A stretch of DNA of 64,000 nt from Eleginops maclovinus (taxonomy: Eukaryota; Chordata; Actinopteri; Perciformes; Eleginopidae), in contig NC_086349.1 of NCBI RefSeq assembly GCF_036324505.1, forward strand, positions 27,678,259-27,742,258, given 5' to 3'. Every line of letters begins with the position of its first letter. Position 1 is the stretch's first letter. Shown in pieces: positions 10,130 to 23,200 of this stretch. The notes beneath the pieces are model-generated. The model ran no database searches. It was not told the DNA's origin and saw only the letters and a list, made by a program, of their open reading frames with translations. Both the position numbers and the translations under genes were made by a program.

Positions 10130-12696
10130 TCAGTAAATGACATATTCGTGCATGTTGCAGACAGTTGAAGGCGTGCTTCTTCCCACGCTGTAAACCGGCG
10201 TGGTGGCGGAGGTCAGAGACACCATGGATCCCGTCTCAAAGTCAAAGTCGATCAGAGTGTGTGTTGCAGAGACGAGGCTTCTGCTGGAGGAAGAGGAGGT
10301 GGAAGAGGAGCCTGTTCCCTGCTGGCGCTCCTGCAGACTCTGCAGATAACTCTGAGACAGAAACACAGGAGGAGGATTATCGTCATGCAATCAGATTGTG
10401 GAGCGGTGCAGGAATGAGTCCTAAACCCTGAGATCAGTTTGCAACTTTAAAGCCTGGAATAAGATCTGTGGTTAACACGAGCTGAAGAGATGTTAAAGTT
10501 CTGTTGTATGACATAAAACACGTCAGCAAATACCCCACTGGTGGATTTAAAAACAACAGTGGCTAACAAGAGTCTAAATGAGATGACTTGACATCATCCC
10601 CAACGTTAGCCACCTTTAGCTTAGCGGTGGTGGCGTGAAGTCATGTGACCGTGCTGTAGTTCCTTTATAGCCCAACATTAGCCTCCTTTAGCTTAGCAGT
10701 GGTGACGTGAAGTCATGTGACCGTGCTGTAGTTCCTTTATAGCCCAACATTAGCCTCCTTTAGCTTAGCGGTGGTGACGTGAAGTCATGTGACCTTGCTG
10801 TAGTTCCTTTATAGCCCAACATTAGCCTCCTTTAGCTTAGCGGTGGAGACGTAAAGGTCATGTGACCGTGCTGTAGTTCCTTTATAGCCCAACATTAGCC
10901 ACCTTTAGCTTAGCGGTGGTGGCGTGAAGTCATGTGACCGTGCTGTAGTTCCTTTATAGCCCAACATTAGCCACCTTTAGCTTAGCGGTGGTGGCGTGAA
11001 GTCATGTGACCGTGCTGTAGTTCCTGACGTTGCTTTTACTACACTTTGTCTCTGAAGGAGAAGCTGAATGTAAACACTGACCGGTGCCAGGACGTCTCCA
11101 GCGTAGCGTTTCAGAGGAGGAGGGCGGCGGCGGCGGTGGGGTGGGGGTCTCCTCCGTAACTCTCTGTATTTTTGCTTCTTCACGTGTTTCTTCGGTTTTT
11201 TGTAAGCAGCTGGAAAGCATCGAAGGGGAGACAAAAAAAAAGTGAAGTGTAAGAATGAGAGCAGAACTTTGAGCGAGCATTAACTGAACAGAACAGAGCC
11301 TTAAAGAGGCCCTGTTCTTCCTCTGTGGTGCTCCCTCTCCTGTAGTGCGTTCTATAGGTGTTCAGTCTGCAGAGGCTAAATCCCTATGTTCCCTCCAGAG
11401 GGATTGTGTGGAGGATTGTAAACACTGGAACATCAGCAGGGGCCCCTTCAAACTGAACTCACCTTCTTTGTGGGAAACTCCTCTGGCTGTGAACCTCCAC
11501 TGCACCGCCCCCCCTATCAGAGCCAGGACCGGCCCCAGCCCAGCGATGACCCAGTTAAACCAGCAGAGGGGTTTAACTGGGGCCCCACTGAACAGATCAT
11601 ACACCTGATCCAGCAGCGTGGCCCCCCCCAGCATGAGGTCCAGGCTCAGCAGCATGGCGACGGCTCCGAGCACCGACGTGTAGATGACGGACAGCAGCTT
11701 CTGCCAGCGCAGCATCAGCGGGGCCACGACCAGGCCCGCAGCCAGCACCACGCTCAGGGGGCCCCACGCCGTCCCCACGCTGTGGAACTGAGCCACTAGC
11801 AGCAGGGGCCCCAGGGAAAGCAGGACCCCCAGCTGCAGGCCGCTCAGCAGGAACCCCAGAGGAGGCACCAGGAGGGTCATCACCCCACAGAGGACCCCGA
11901 CCCCAAGCCCCAGCCCCACCCTGGTCCCCGGACAGAGGTCAGCCCCCTGCAAAGGCTCCAGCTGGAGCAGCAAGAGGGCGACGGCCCCGGAGCCAAACAG
12001 GAAGCCACAGAGGAACATGGCCGCCTTAAAGCAGCGGTATCCTGAGGGGGAATAAAGATGGGTTTATTTCTGTCACTTTATCTGAGCAAGTATATTGAGA
12101 TATCAAATCCGATGCATTTTTAACAGATGTTTTTGTTGCCCTTCCTACTTTATACTTATAGGAAATATTTCTATTACATTTTACTTTCACTTCTGTTCGT
12201 ATAAATATTTGATTCTGATTTTTTTCTCAGATTTTACTTTTTTTTAGAATTTCTCTGAATTCAGATTTCTGAGTTTTTTCTCAGATTTCTGAAATTTTGT
12301 CGCAGAATTTACTTTTTTCTCAGATTTGACTTTTCATCCGATTTCTGACTTTTCTCCCTACAACTATTACCACATTCATACAATAATGTGTTATATTAAT
12401 ACTAAAGAGAAGATATGGTTGTTATTATTAGTACTGATACTGATTGAGTACCAGTCCTTACTGCAGTGTTTGTGTGTTCATGAACACATACCGAGCAGCA
12501 TGTAGATGAGTCCTGCAGAGATGCCGGCTGAGCAGAGGATTATGGGTAGAACTTCCTGCTGGATGTTATCCTGCAGGAAACACATGTGGCCCTCAGTAAA
12601 GAGGGCCCCGGGCTCCTGAGGAACATACAGCCAGGCAGCGGAGGCGGCCATCTTTGGAGGATTATGATTATGATCTTCTGTTCGCCCTGAGTTCAT
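10130..12696 (-). CDS. tmem198b: transmembrane protein 198 family member (TMEM198B-like), complete, four coding exons
   Basis: TMEM198 proteins are seven-pass membrane proteins. TMEM198 has been linked to LRP6 phosphorylation in Wnt signalling. On the minus strand the exons are 12696-12492, 12041-11463, 11209-11082 and 10351-10130, with phases agreeing throughout, giving about 377 residues. ATG at 12696 opens MNSGRTEDHN; an acceptor further upstream at about 12778 suggests a 5' UTR exon. The first TM reads LPIILCSAGISAGLIYMLLG and runs across the intron into YRCFKAAMFLCGFLFGSG, a family signature, followed by VGLGLGVGVLCGVMTLLVP. The sixth and seventh TMs end before QWRFTARGVSHKE. A basic cytoplasmic segment (KKPKKHVKKQKYRELRRR, then LKRYAGDVLAP) and SYLQSLQERQQGTG finish the protein, as in TMEM198. 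TMEM198B is a pseudogene in human at 12q13.2 beside these neighbours; here it looks intact. The last intron carries a six-copy minisatellite. Confidence 0.88.
10600..11034 (+). repeat. 72-bp minisatellite, six copies, in the last intron of tmem198b
   Basis: The unit contains ttagccacctttagctta, gcggtggtggcgtgaagtc, atgtgaccgtgctgtagttc and ctttatagcccaac. Six copies run tail to head. Each carries gtcatgtgac or a one-base variant, which includes the E-box-like core TCATGTGA. The array ends about 50 bp from the neighbouring coding exon (11082). Confidence 0.93.
12130..12365 (+). repeat. degenerate TTTCTGACTTTTTCTCAGA tract
   Basis: This is a loose repetition of ttctgagttttttctcag and similar words in the first coding intron of tmem198b. 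Similar tracts occur at about 30300-30560, 45890-46070, 48955-49140 and 55700-56240. Confidence 0.6.
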
Positions 12697-13951
12697 CAGA
12701 GGGTTAAAGGGGGACGTCCTGCAGGAGGAGAGAGGAAGCTCCTGAAGGAAGAACTGATCTGCTTCCTGCTGTGCACCTGCAGAGAGAGGAGGGTGGTTAG
12801 CTTTCAAATAAACATAGTTATTATAAATACACTCTGTTACTTTAAAGCCTGCTAACTTCAGAGTAGTTCATATTTGGAACATCATGGGGGGTAATCCTTA
12901 GAAATATTCACAGAAAGGCCAGAGGAGGATTTGGCTCTTTCCCTTGTGCCAGTCTCCAGCGGGAAGCAGAGGATGAAGCTGGGGTCCCCCTCTGAGTTTA
13001 AGGCCTCTGTTTCCTGGATGTTTCGTTAAAGAACAGGAAGCAGACGAGGAACCGAGCTCATGGCTTATCGTGCCTTAGTCACTAGAGTTTAGTGTCCTCA
13101 GCATGTGGTTGAGTTCCGAACACAATCACAGCAACAGCTAAAATACAACCTATTATAAACACCTGCTGAATAAAGTACCTGATGGAAGAACTACTACTAA
13201 AGTAACACTTCAAATACGGCCGAGTAGAAATACTCTCAGGTTAGAGTCCTGCAAAAATCTGCTCAGTCTTTATTTATACATCAGCATTATTACACACCGT
13301 CTCTGGATTCCTGAAAAACCTACTGCATGGTCTCTGGTTTACATGAAATCCCTTTCGCCTCTTTAATCTTCAATTCTACCCGAGCAGAGGGGCAACAATG
13401 TATTGCTTCAGGTGGAAAAGAACATTTACATCAAATTCAGGAGAATATTGCATAAATCATTATTTTATGTTTCATATATAAACACCAGACTGCTAAACAA
13501 TAAATACAAAAGCCTTATTTACACTCAATTGGAAATTATAAATCAACTAGGAAAAGTACAAAGGTGATAAAGTACCAAAACATTAAAGCATACTAAATGC
13601 TATCAACCTGAACATCAGCTCAATATGTCCTCTGAAATAAGAACAAGTACCTCAATTCAAATCCTCTTAAAGGTATAACTGGTAAAATATGAATGTAGAT
13701 AAATAAATATAATTTAAAAATCCAAAACCTTTAGAAAGATGAGGAAAGAATAACAACTTCCCCCCGAAAAAGGGAAAGAGTATGATATGATTTAGTGCGT
13801 TTTGCATCCACAGCCGAGCGTCCTGTAGGAAACATATCTGAGGGTGAGTAAACAGGGCTGGAGGAACGTGTTGACCTGCAGGCTTAACGTCTCAGCAGAT
13901 CTGCAGCAGAGGGGCTTAAAGGAGATTTAGCTCCTCTCTGTTCTCTGACGC

Positions 13952-14059
<108 letters not shown>

Positions 14060-14146
14060 ACACTTTCTGACTCCACTCATTGCTGATCATTCACTGAAGC
14101 ACTTCTTACTGCAGTGACTAAAACGATCTGCAAACTGTGCAAACAA

Positions 14147-14715
14147 GAGACAGAGACTCAGAGACAGAGACTCAGAGACATAGACTCAGAGACAGAGACT
14201 CAGAGACAGACACTCAGAGACTCAGAGACAGAGACTCAGAGACATAGACAGAGACTCAGAGACAGAGACTCAGAGACAGACACTCAGAGACAGAGGCTCA
14301 GAGACAGAGACTCAGAGACAGACACTCAGAGACAGAGACTCAGAGACAGACACTCAGAGACAGAGACTCAGAGACAGACACTCAGAGACAGAGGCTCAGA
14401 GACAGACACTCAGAGACAGAGGCTCAGAGACAGACACTCAGAGACAGACACTCAGAGATAGAGGCTCAGAGACAGAGACTCAGAGACAGACACTCAGAGA
14501 CAGACACTCAGAGACAGAGGCTCAGAGACAGAGACTCAGAGACAGACACTCAGAGACAGAGGCTCAGAGACTCAGAGACAGACACTCAGGGACAGAGGCT
14601 CAGAGACAGAGACTCAGAGACAGACACTCAGAGATAGAGGCTCAGAGACAGAGACTCAGAGACAGAGACTCAGAGACAGACACTCAGAGACAGAGACAGA
14701 GGCTCAGAGACAGTA
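14147..14715 (+). repeat. cagagacagagact / cagagacagacact array
   Basis: About 570 bases of cagagaca joined to gact, cact or ggct, giving a 12-bp-type unit with irregular insertions. No coding meaning is seen. Confidence 0.95.
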
Positions 14716-16201
14716 AATAAGGATTGTCGGGTCACCTGCAGCGAGGCATGTCTCCCGGGGAATAGAGGCTCTTTCCTGCAGGAATTGTTGCTCCTCCGTC
14801 CGCCTCTCAGACCATTTGCTGCCAAGTCCAAGGCCCACCTGCTGCTCCACTACCCATGATGCACCTGGAGCTGCATCATCCAGTCAGAGCTTTGTGTTCA
14901 ACACGTCCCCTTTAATTAAGCTTTAAGTTGGCTGGAGGTAAACGGATATAAGGCCCTGTTTTAACCCCTCAAATCCCTTTAACTCTCCTTCCTGCAGCAT
15001 CTTTAGTTCTGTTTCCACCAGCAGCTTCTACTGCTGTGCACTGTGGCTGCACATGTGGGACTGATGTTAATATTTTATATATTCTATACTTCACATTATG
15101 TTTTCTGGGATGTTGAGTTTATTTTCTGTTTATAACATTCTTTATTTATTTTAATTCTAAGTTTTAATAGTATCTGTCATTCACAGCCCTCATCATGTTG
15201 TTGTAATCATCATTATATAATAAAACAATCAATACATTTACCCCGATTACTTTAACGTCAGTCTTAAGTTGTACTTCATTTAAAAACCTCTTTATAAAGT
15301 AAATAAAATCATAAATAAATACACACAACTTCAAGTAAAGGGTGCACCTTCATAAGCTCACACTTAAATAAAAGCAACAGAATATAAGGTTATGATCAGC
15401 TGACCCGTCACTGTGGGACTGCTGTAACTGCAGTGTAGGATCTCTGAGGTTCTGGGCAGAAGAGAATATTTCTCACAAGAACCAGGAGGTCTTCAAGATC
15501 TTTAGGGAAAGAATGAGACAGAATGGATTTAACCTGGGTGTTGAACTGTGTCGTGTAAAAGTAAAACATCTCCATCAACATTACATTAAAGTATCCTACA
15601 GTTTATGGTGTCAGGTTTTTGTGTTGACTTTAGTTGTATTTTATTTGTATTTCACATTCTCTGTTGGGCTTTTATTATTTATCTTTCATATATTTATTCA
15701 TAATGTAAAGCCCACTGAGACAAACGTGTTTTTTGATATTGAGGCTAATAAATGAGCTCTGATTTATTCAACGTTTCTCTGATCAGCACCAGTCTCAATA
15801 ACTTGAATGATGAATATATTTAGTAAACCTGTTTTTATTTCTGAGGCGCAAACAGGCTTCCGTACTTTCTTGAATACATATATTATAAATCCAAATGTTA
15901 TGGAGGTGCTCTTATTTTGAAGGGCTCCCTGTTTGCTCTTTGCTTTCACTTTGAGCTCGTGGTGTCGCAGCTTCTTCTTCTCCTCTCGAAAGGTTTGTAA
16001 CTCTTTGTGACTTTCGAGCTTTCAGAGACAACTCTTATATCCATCACCAGAGAATAATCACAGCTCTGTGTGCTCTACTTTCAGACTCAGACTTTAGAGA
16101 CACAGCCACTGCCATCATTCTGATTAGTGTGGTGGTTGTTGTTGTCATTACACTGAGACACTTCGTCTCTGTATTCTGATGACTTGTCGATACTACTGAA
16201 A

Positions 16202-16308
<107 letters not shown>

Positions 16309-16956
16309 CTGTTTTATTTGACCCTCTGGTTTGTGGGAAACAGTATGTCTGTTTCACACACACTGATAGATTGACAACAAAGCTCACTTTGGCTTTTCTT
16401 GCCTTTGCATCGTATCTTGTATTTCTTTATAATTTAATTATAATTACTTTTATATTTCTTTGAGATATTTCTTGTATATTTTCTTCAAGTATTTTTTATC
16501 TCTCTTATTTGTTATTCTAAATTTTGTTTCTTGAATATAAAAATGTATATTATATTTAATTTATTCATCTCTCTTATTTTTCCAACTTGATTTAAATATT
16601 TGTAATAGTGTTTCTTAGTATTTCATATGTTTTCTCTTATTCCATTCGACTGTTTCATCTCCATATTTATTTGGTTGACTTTGACTTGAAAAGTGTTCCT
16701 GTGAAAGAGGCTGAGGGGAGGTGTCGCCCTCTGGAGGCACAGAGAGGAACTGTCTTCATTTATTCCTCTATTTTCACATTATTGTTTTCTTTAATGACTA
16801 ATGTTTACATGTCAACATGTATTTACTTTTGGATTCAAACATTGATTTGTGTTCTTTAATATTTCCACATTTTTATTTCCGTTCATTTATTTTTCTGAAC
16901 TGATCACAGCAGAGATATCTCTCCAGTTCTCCTTAACTTCAGGAAATAAGGCGGAG

Positions 16957-16958
<2 letters not shown>

Positions 16959-17019
<61 letters not shown>
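16959..17019 (+). repeat. (CA)n microsatellite
   Basis: A CA run of about 60 bases, 260 bp upstream of the predicted NLR start codon. Confidence 0.97.
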
Positions 17020-17023
<4 letters not shown>

Positions 17024-17281
17024 AGATTAAGAGGCAAGCACAGTCTGAATAAACTAAACCACAGTCATTAGTGTAAAAGACTGTCCATAGCAGCGTAGAG
17101 AGGTCTGCTGCTGCATGTGTGTGTGTGTGTGTGGGGCGGGGGGGTCAAAGTCAAGGTCCATAGGGGTAGGGGGAGAGGTGGGAGGGAGGGGAGAGAGTTC
17201 AGCCTCTTGACAGCCTGGTGGAAGAAGTCTTTGAGTCGGGTGGAGATCTTAAAACCTTTCTGGTCCTGATGAGGAGGAATA

Positions 17282-20200
17282 ATGTGTGGGTCTCCAGCAG
17301 GGGTCTCTGTGGACTCTGCTGTGAATTCCTGTGAGGACTCCGCTCTGCAGGGACAGGACAAAGCTCAGAGGTGAGAGGAACATCTGTCCACCACTCTGCT
17401 CCATGTCACAGCTCAGATGCTAACAAACATCTGTGTGTTGAAGCCCAGAGCAGCAGCCTGGACCTGGACCTGGACCTGGACCTGAGTCCCCCTGTGTGTC
17501 CTCAAAGAGTGACCCCTCAATGGAGCCTCAATCTGCTGATGGGGGGTAAGACTGAAACTGAAGCCCTGTGAGGTAAAGTCAGTTGTCTGTGTTGAAGCTT
17601 CTCTGTGAGACCTTCAGGAAATCCTGGTTATTAGCGCCGCCGGTGGTCGTTAAGTGAACTGCAGTTAGCATCCTGGGCATCGGCCCAACCAGACATCACA
17701 TTTAGAATAACGGCACCATCTGAAACGTGTCTGTGAAACATCGTCTCCGTGATACTGTCCTGCTGTTTCCAGATCACTCTATCAGCCAACGTTATGACGC
17801 AACAGCAGCTAGCTGCTAACCATAGCTTAGCTTAGCTTAGCTTAGCTTAGCTTACAGTTAGCTCTTGGCTGGCAGAAAGCAACTGTTAGTTATTCTCAAT
17901 GTATGTCAGCTAGTCCTCTGTCCACTCAGGTAGCATTTCTGCTAGCATGCTATCCAGATCAGAGTGGAGGCTGCAGGTTATCCTCTAAAGACAGGTGTTT
18001 CTACGTTAGCTTCACACTGCTGGCGCTGTAGGGCAGCTGGAGAGAGGCGAGGCACTTTGTGGATACTCTTCAGGTCTTCAGTATTTCATCTGAAACCTTC
18101 CCGAGTCCTTCATATAGAGAGAAAGTCCACCGGCTGATACAGGAGACTCAGAGAGTCTGGAAGGTCTCAGTCTTCAGGTTCACTACGATCTGTTCACACA
18201 TCGGAAACACAGAGCGGTTTAAACCATTACATAAATATAGTGACTTTAGATCTAACATCTTCTTCATCAGTTTTTCTCCAGAGAGCCAACGTACGATCTG
18301 TTCTGTTTCAGGGTCCAGCAGCAGAGACCAGACTCTCCCAGCGGTCTGTCCTTCAAGAGCGACCGGTCAAAGGATGCCTTCATATACTTTAAAGGACGAC
18401 CTCCATCTTCTGATCAGAGGTCAGCTGTGACTCACAGTGAGGGTCCGGTTAGGATAGAATTAAACTAGTTTATATAAAGTCTCTTCAACAGAATTTTCAG
18501 AAGCTTCTTCAGGCATGTTTCCGGCCCTGATAAATGGGATGAATAATCAGGAGTGAGAGCGGTGTTTCCTCAGCGAGAACTTTATTCTAGTCAAATGCAT
18601 TTAGAAATAAACAGGCAGTACAAAACATGCAGAGCTTCTTTAGAGTCCAAACCCTGTCTCGTTACTATCTCTGGCTTCTCTCTGATATTACCGTCCCCAT
18701 CAGATAGCTTCAACATCTCACACAAGTCACTAAAGACCAGTGGCGGCCGGCCAATAGCGGCGCCCCCCCACCGCCTCCCACATCATACATTGTCATCAAA
18801 AATACTTTCCGCACCTCTTCAGTACCAGAGAGAGCAGCAGCATTCAATGCAGCTGTTGACGCTGCCAACCAATCAGAACGTGTATCCAAAAATGCGCCAG
18901 AGTTGAGTGAGAGAGAGTTGGTTGGATGGAGACGGACTGTATGTAATCAAAAGTAGATAGAGAATATGGATTCTGTTAAATCCCTGAAAGAAAGTGTAGT
19001 CTGTGCTTCCATAAGGGGCCTCATACGGACCAACATTACTCAACTCTGCAAAACTGAACTCTATTTCACTCAAAATGTCACAGAAACTCGAATGTTGAGG
19101 AATAATGACAACCAGAAAACACAGACAAAATACCTGATGAATGGGAGACCTCACGAGTAAAAGCAGTTTTTCCTCAGCGATAACTTAAAGACTGAAGTCT
19201 CCAGATATGTGGGGACAAAGCAATGGATCTGAGGATGCCGGATCAAGACTATGTTGTAGATCACAGATTGGTCTTTAACAATCCTGGTGCAGATTCAAAC
19301 TCATTACCCACTTCTGGTTTTAGTCAGTCCCTGGACATAAAGTATGATCTTTCAGTGTCATTACATATTCTGACATCAGAGCATGAGGTCACTAACCCTT
19401 GCAGCTCGCAGCAGGGTGTTAGCTGATCATATTTAAACATGTCACACATCCATCTGTTCTGTTTCAGGGTCCAGCAGCAGAGACCAGACTCTCCCAGCGG
19501 TCTGTCCTTCAAGAGCGACCGGTCAAAGGACGCCTTCATATACTTTAAAGGACGACCTCCATCTTCTGATCAGAGGTCAGCTGTGACTCACAGTGAGGGT
19601 CCGGTTAGGATAGAATTAAACTAGTTTATATAAAGTCTCGTCCGACCCCCCCTCACGTCCAAAGTGTTTAGTTGTGAGCGTCCACTCTGGGAGGGGCAGT
19701 GGAAATCCATCTGAAACCCAGGCTGTTCAGAAGCTGTTCCACCGTCTCACACACACTTCTGATGGAGGACACTGAGCCTTCATCAACGTCACACCCAGCT
19801 CTATTGCCCGGTGAACCCAGACCCTGCTATGGTGCTGGAGCTGGGGGAGTAACGGGGGCTGGTGTAAGAACTGTCCCTACATCTCTCCTTTTCCTGAGAG
19901 CTGTGTCTCCATGCTCTCTGACCAGCCTGTTCCCCTGTCCCCTTCACATTGAGAGTCTCTGTGTGTCCCCCTGTCCTCCTCCTTGAGTGTCTCTGTGTGT
20001 CCCCCTGTCCCCCTCCTCCTTGAGTGTCTCTGTATGTCCCCCTGTCCCCCTTCACCCTGAGTGTCTCTGTGTGTACCCCTGTCCTCCTCCTTGAGTGTCT
20101 CTGTGTGTCCCCCTGTCCCCCTTCACCTTGAGTGTCTCTGTGTGTCCCTCTTAACCCTGAGTGTCTCTGTGTGTCCCCCTGTTCCCCTTCACCCTGAGTG

Positions 20201-23200
20201 TCTCTTTGTGTCCCCCTTCACCTTGAGTGTCTCTGTGTGTCCCCCTGTCCTCCTTGTCCTTGAGTGTCTCTGTGTGTCCCCCTGTCCTCTTCACCTTGAG
20301 TGTCTCTGTGTGTCCCCCTTCTCCTTGAGTGTCTCTGTGTGTGTCCCTGTCCTCCTTCACCTTGAGTGTCTCTGTGTGTGTCCCTGTCCTCCTTCACCTT
20401 GAGTGTCTCTGTGTGTGTCCCTGTCCTCCTTCACCTTGAGTGTCTCTGTGTGTGTCCCTGTCCTCCTTCACCTTGAGTGTCTCTGTGTGTGTCCCTATCC
20501 TCCTTCACCTTGAGTGTCTCTGTGTGTCCCCCTGTCCTCTTCACCTTGAGTGTCTCTGTGTGTGTCCCTGTCCTCCTTCACCTTGAGTGTCTCTGTGTGT
20601 GTCCCTGTCCTCCTTCACCTTGAGTGTCTCTGTGTGTGTCCCTATCCTCCTTCACCTTGAGTGTCTCTGTGTGTGTCCCTGTCCTCTTCACCCTGAGTGT
20701 CTCTGTGTGTGTCCCTGTCCTCTTCACCTTGAGTGTCTCTGTGTGTCCCCCTTCACCTTGAGTGTCTCTGTGTGTCCCCCTGTCCTCTTCACCCTGAGTG
20801 TCTCTGTGTGTCCCCCTGTCCTCCTTGTCCTTGAGTGTCTCTGTGTGGACAGACATAATGTGAGCTGATGCTTCATGCTTCCTCCACAGAGGGGACCAGG
20901 AGAGCTGGGAGGGTCCCGGGGGTCAGTCTGCCCAGCAGCATCACACACAGCTGGACTCCATATTTAGGGTGAGTACCTGAACAGCTGCTCTACCTCTCTT
21001 CTGCTCGACTGTCTCTCCATGCTGCAGAGGCAGTCCGTCTGTCCCGCATGGATCTGAGGTCTGGATCCATGGTTCATAGTTTGTGTCGTTCATGTGATGT
21101 TCCAGCTGCTGGAGGACCACATCGTCACTTTTGTGAGGAGTGAGCTGAAGGAGATCCAGAGGGCTCTGAGTTCAGATTACCCAGAATGCTTAGAGAGTCA
21201 GAGTGAGGATGAGGAGGTGTTGGAGGCTGAGGATGAAGAGCAGAGGAGGAGCAGCAGAGAGGCCTTTCTGAGGATCACACTGCACCTCCTGAGGAGCATG
21301 AAGCAGGAGGAGCTGGCTGAGCGTCTGCAGAGCAGTAAGAGGGTTTCTATAGAGATTAACACTCTGGATAAATGTCTCATCTGCTGATGTCTCAAGGGAC
21401 CAACATATATCCATATGTCCTTCAGAGAGCCAGAGTCACAGAGTGACCGAATGATCTGCTGTTTGTTCTTTCAGGAGCTGCTGCTGGAGTCTGTCGGCGT
21501 AAACTCAAGTCCTCCCTGAAGGAGAAGTTCCAGTGTGTGTTTGAGGGCATTGCTAAAGCAGGAAACCCAACCCCTCTGAACCAGATCTTCACAGAGCTCT
21601 ACATCACAGAGGGGGGGGCTGCAGAGGTCAATGAGGAACATGAGGTCAGACAGATTGAAACAGCATCCAGAAAACCAGACAGACCAGAAACCCCCATCAG
21701 ACAAGAAGAGCTCTTTAAAGCCTCACCTGGAAGAGATGCACCAATCAGAGCAGTGCTGACAAAGGGAGTGGCTGGCATTGGGAAAACAGTCCTAACTCAG
21801 AAGTTCACTCTGGACTGGGCTGAAGGCAAAGCCCACCAGGACATCCAGTTCACATTCCCATTCACCTTCAGAGAGCTGAATGTGCTGGGAGAGAACCAGT
21901 ACAGCTTGGTGGGACTTGTTCATCACTTCTTCCCTGAAACCAGAGACGCAGGAATCTGCAGCTTTGATCAGTTCCCGGTTGTGTTCATCTTTGACGGTCT
22001 GGATGAGTGTCGACTTCCTCTGGACTTCCACAACACTGAGGTCCTGACTGATGTCACAGAGTCCACCTCAGTGGATGTGCTGCTGACAAACCTCATCAGG
22101 GGGAAGCTGCTTCCCTCTGCTCGCCTCTGGATAACCACACGACCTGCAGCAGCCAATCAGATCCCTCCTCACTGTGTGGACATGGTGACAGAGATCAGAG
22201 GGTTCACTGACCCCCAGAAGGAGGAGTACTTCAGGAAGAGGTTCAGAGATCAGGAGCAGGCCGGCACCATCATCTCCCACATCAAGACCTCACGAAGCCT
22301 CCACATCATGTGCCACATCCCAGTCTTCTGCTGGATCTCTGCTACAGTTCTGGAGGAGGTGCTGAAGACCAGAGAGGGAGGAGAGCTGCCCAAGACCCTG
22401 ACTGAGATGTACATCCACTTCCTGGTGGTTCAGTCCAAAGTGAAGAACATCAAGTATGATGGAGGAGCTGAGACAGATCCACACTGGAGTCCACAGAGCA
22501 GGGAGATGATGGAGTCTCTGGGAAGATTGGCTTTTGAGCAGCTGCAGAAAGGCCACCTGATCTTCCATGAGTCCGACCTGACAGAGTGTGGCATCGATAT
22601 CAGAGCAGCCTCAGTGTACTCAGGAGTGTTCACACAGGTCTTTAGAGAGGAGAGAGGACTGTACCAGGACCAGGTGTTCTGCTTCGTCCATCTGAGTGTT
22701 CAGGAGTTTCTGGCTGCTCTTCATGTCCATCTGACCTTCATCAACTCTGGAGTCATCCTGCTGTCAGAAGAACCAACAACCTTCAGGCTGCTTAAAGTCT
22801 TCAGCCCCAAATCTAAACTAACACATCTCTACCAGAGAGCTGTGGACCAGGCCTTACAGAGTCCAAACGGACACCTGGACTTGTTCCTCCGCTTCCTCCT
22901 GGGTCTTTCACTGCAGACCAATCAGAACCTCCTACGAGGCCTGTTGACAGAAACAGGAAGTAGTTCAGGGACCAATCAGGAAACAGTCCAGTACATCAAG
23001 AAGAAGATGGAAGAGGATCTGTCTCCAGAGAGGAGCATCAACCTGTTCCACTGTCTGAATGAACTGAATGATCGTTCTCTGGTGGAGCAGATCCAACAGT
23101 CCCTGAGTTCAGGAAGTCTCTCCACAGATGATCTGTCTCCTGCTCAGTGGTCAGCTCTGGTCTTCATCTTACTGTCATCAGGAGAAGATCTGGACGTGTT

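Noticed and set aside
10600..11034. CRISPR-like regular repeats
   Set aside because: Units are head-to-tail with no distinct spacers, in a vertebrate intron; this is a minisatellite.
18059..18430. 123-codon open frame overlapping the first duplicated NLR exon
   Set aside because: It reads the exon in a frame different from the one shared with NLR-C proteins and runs through intron sequence and the acceptor.
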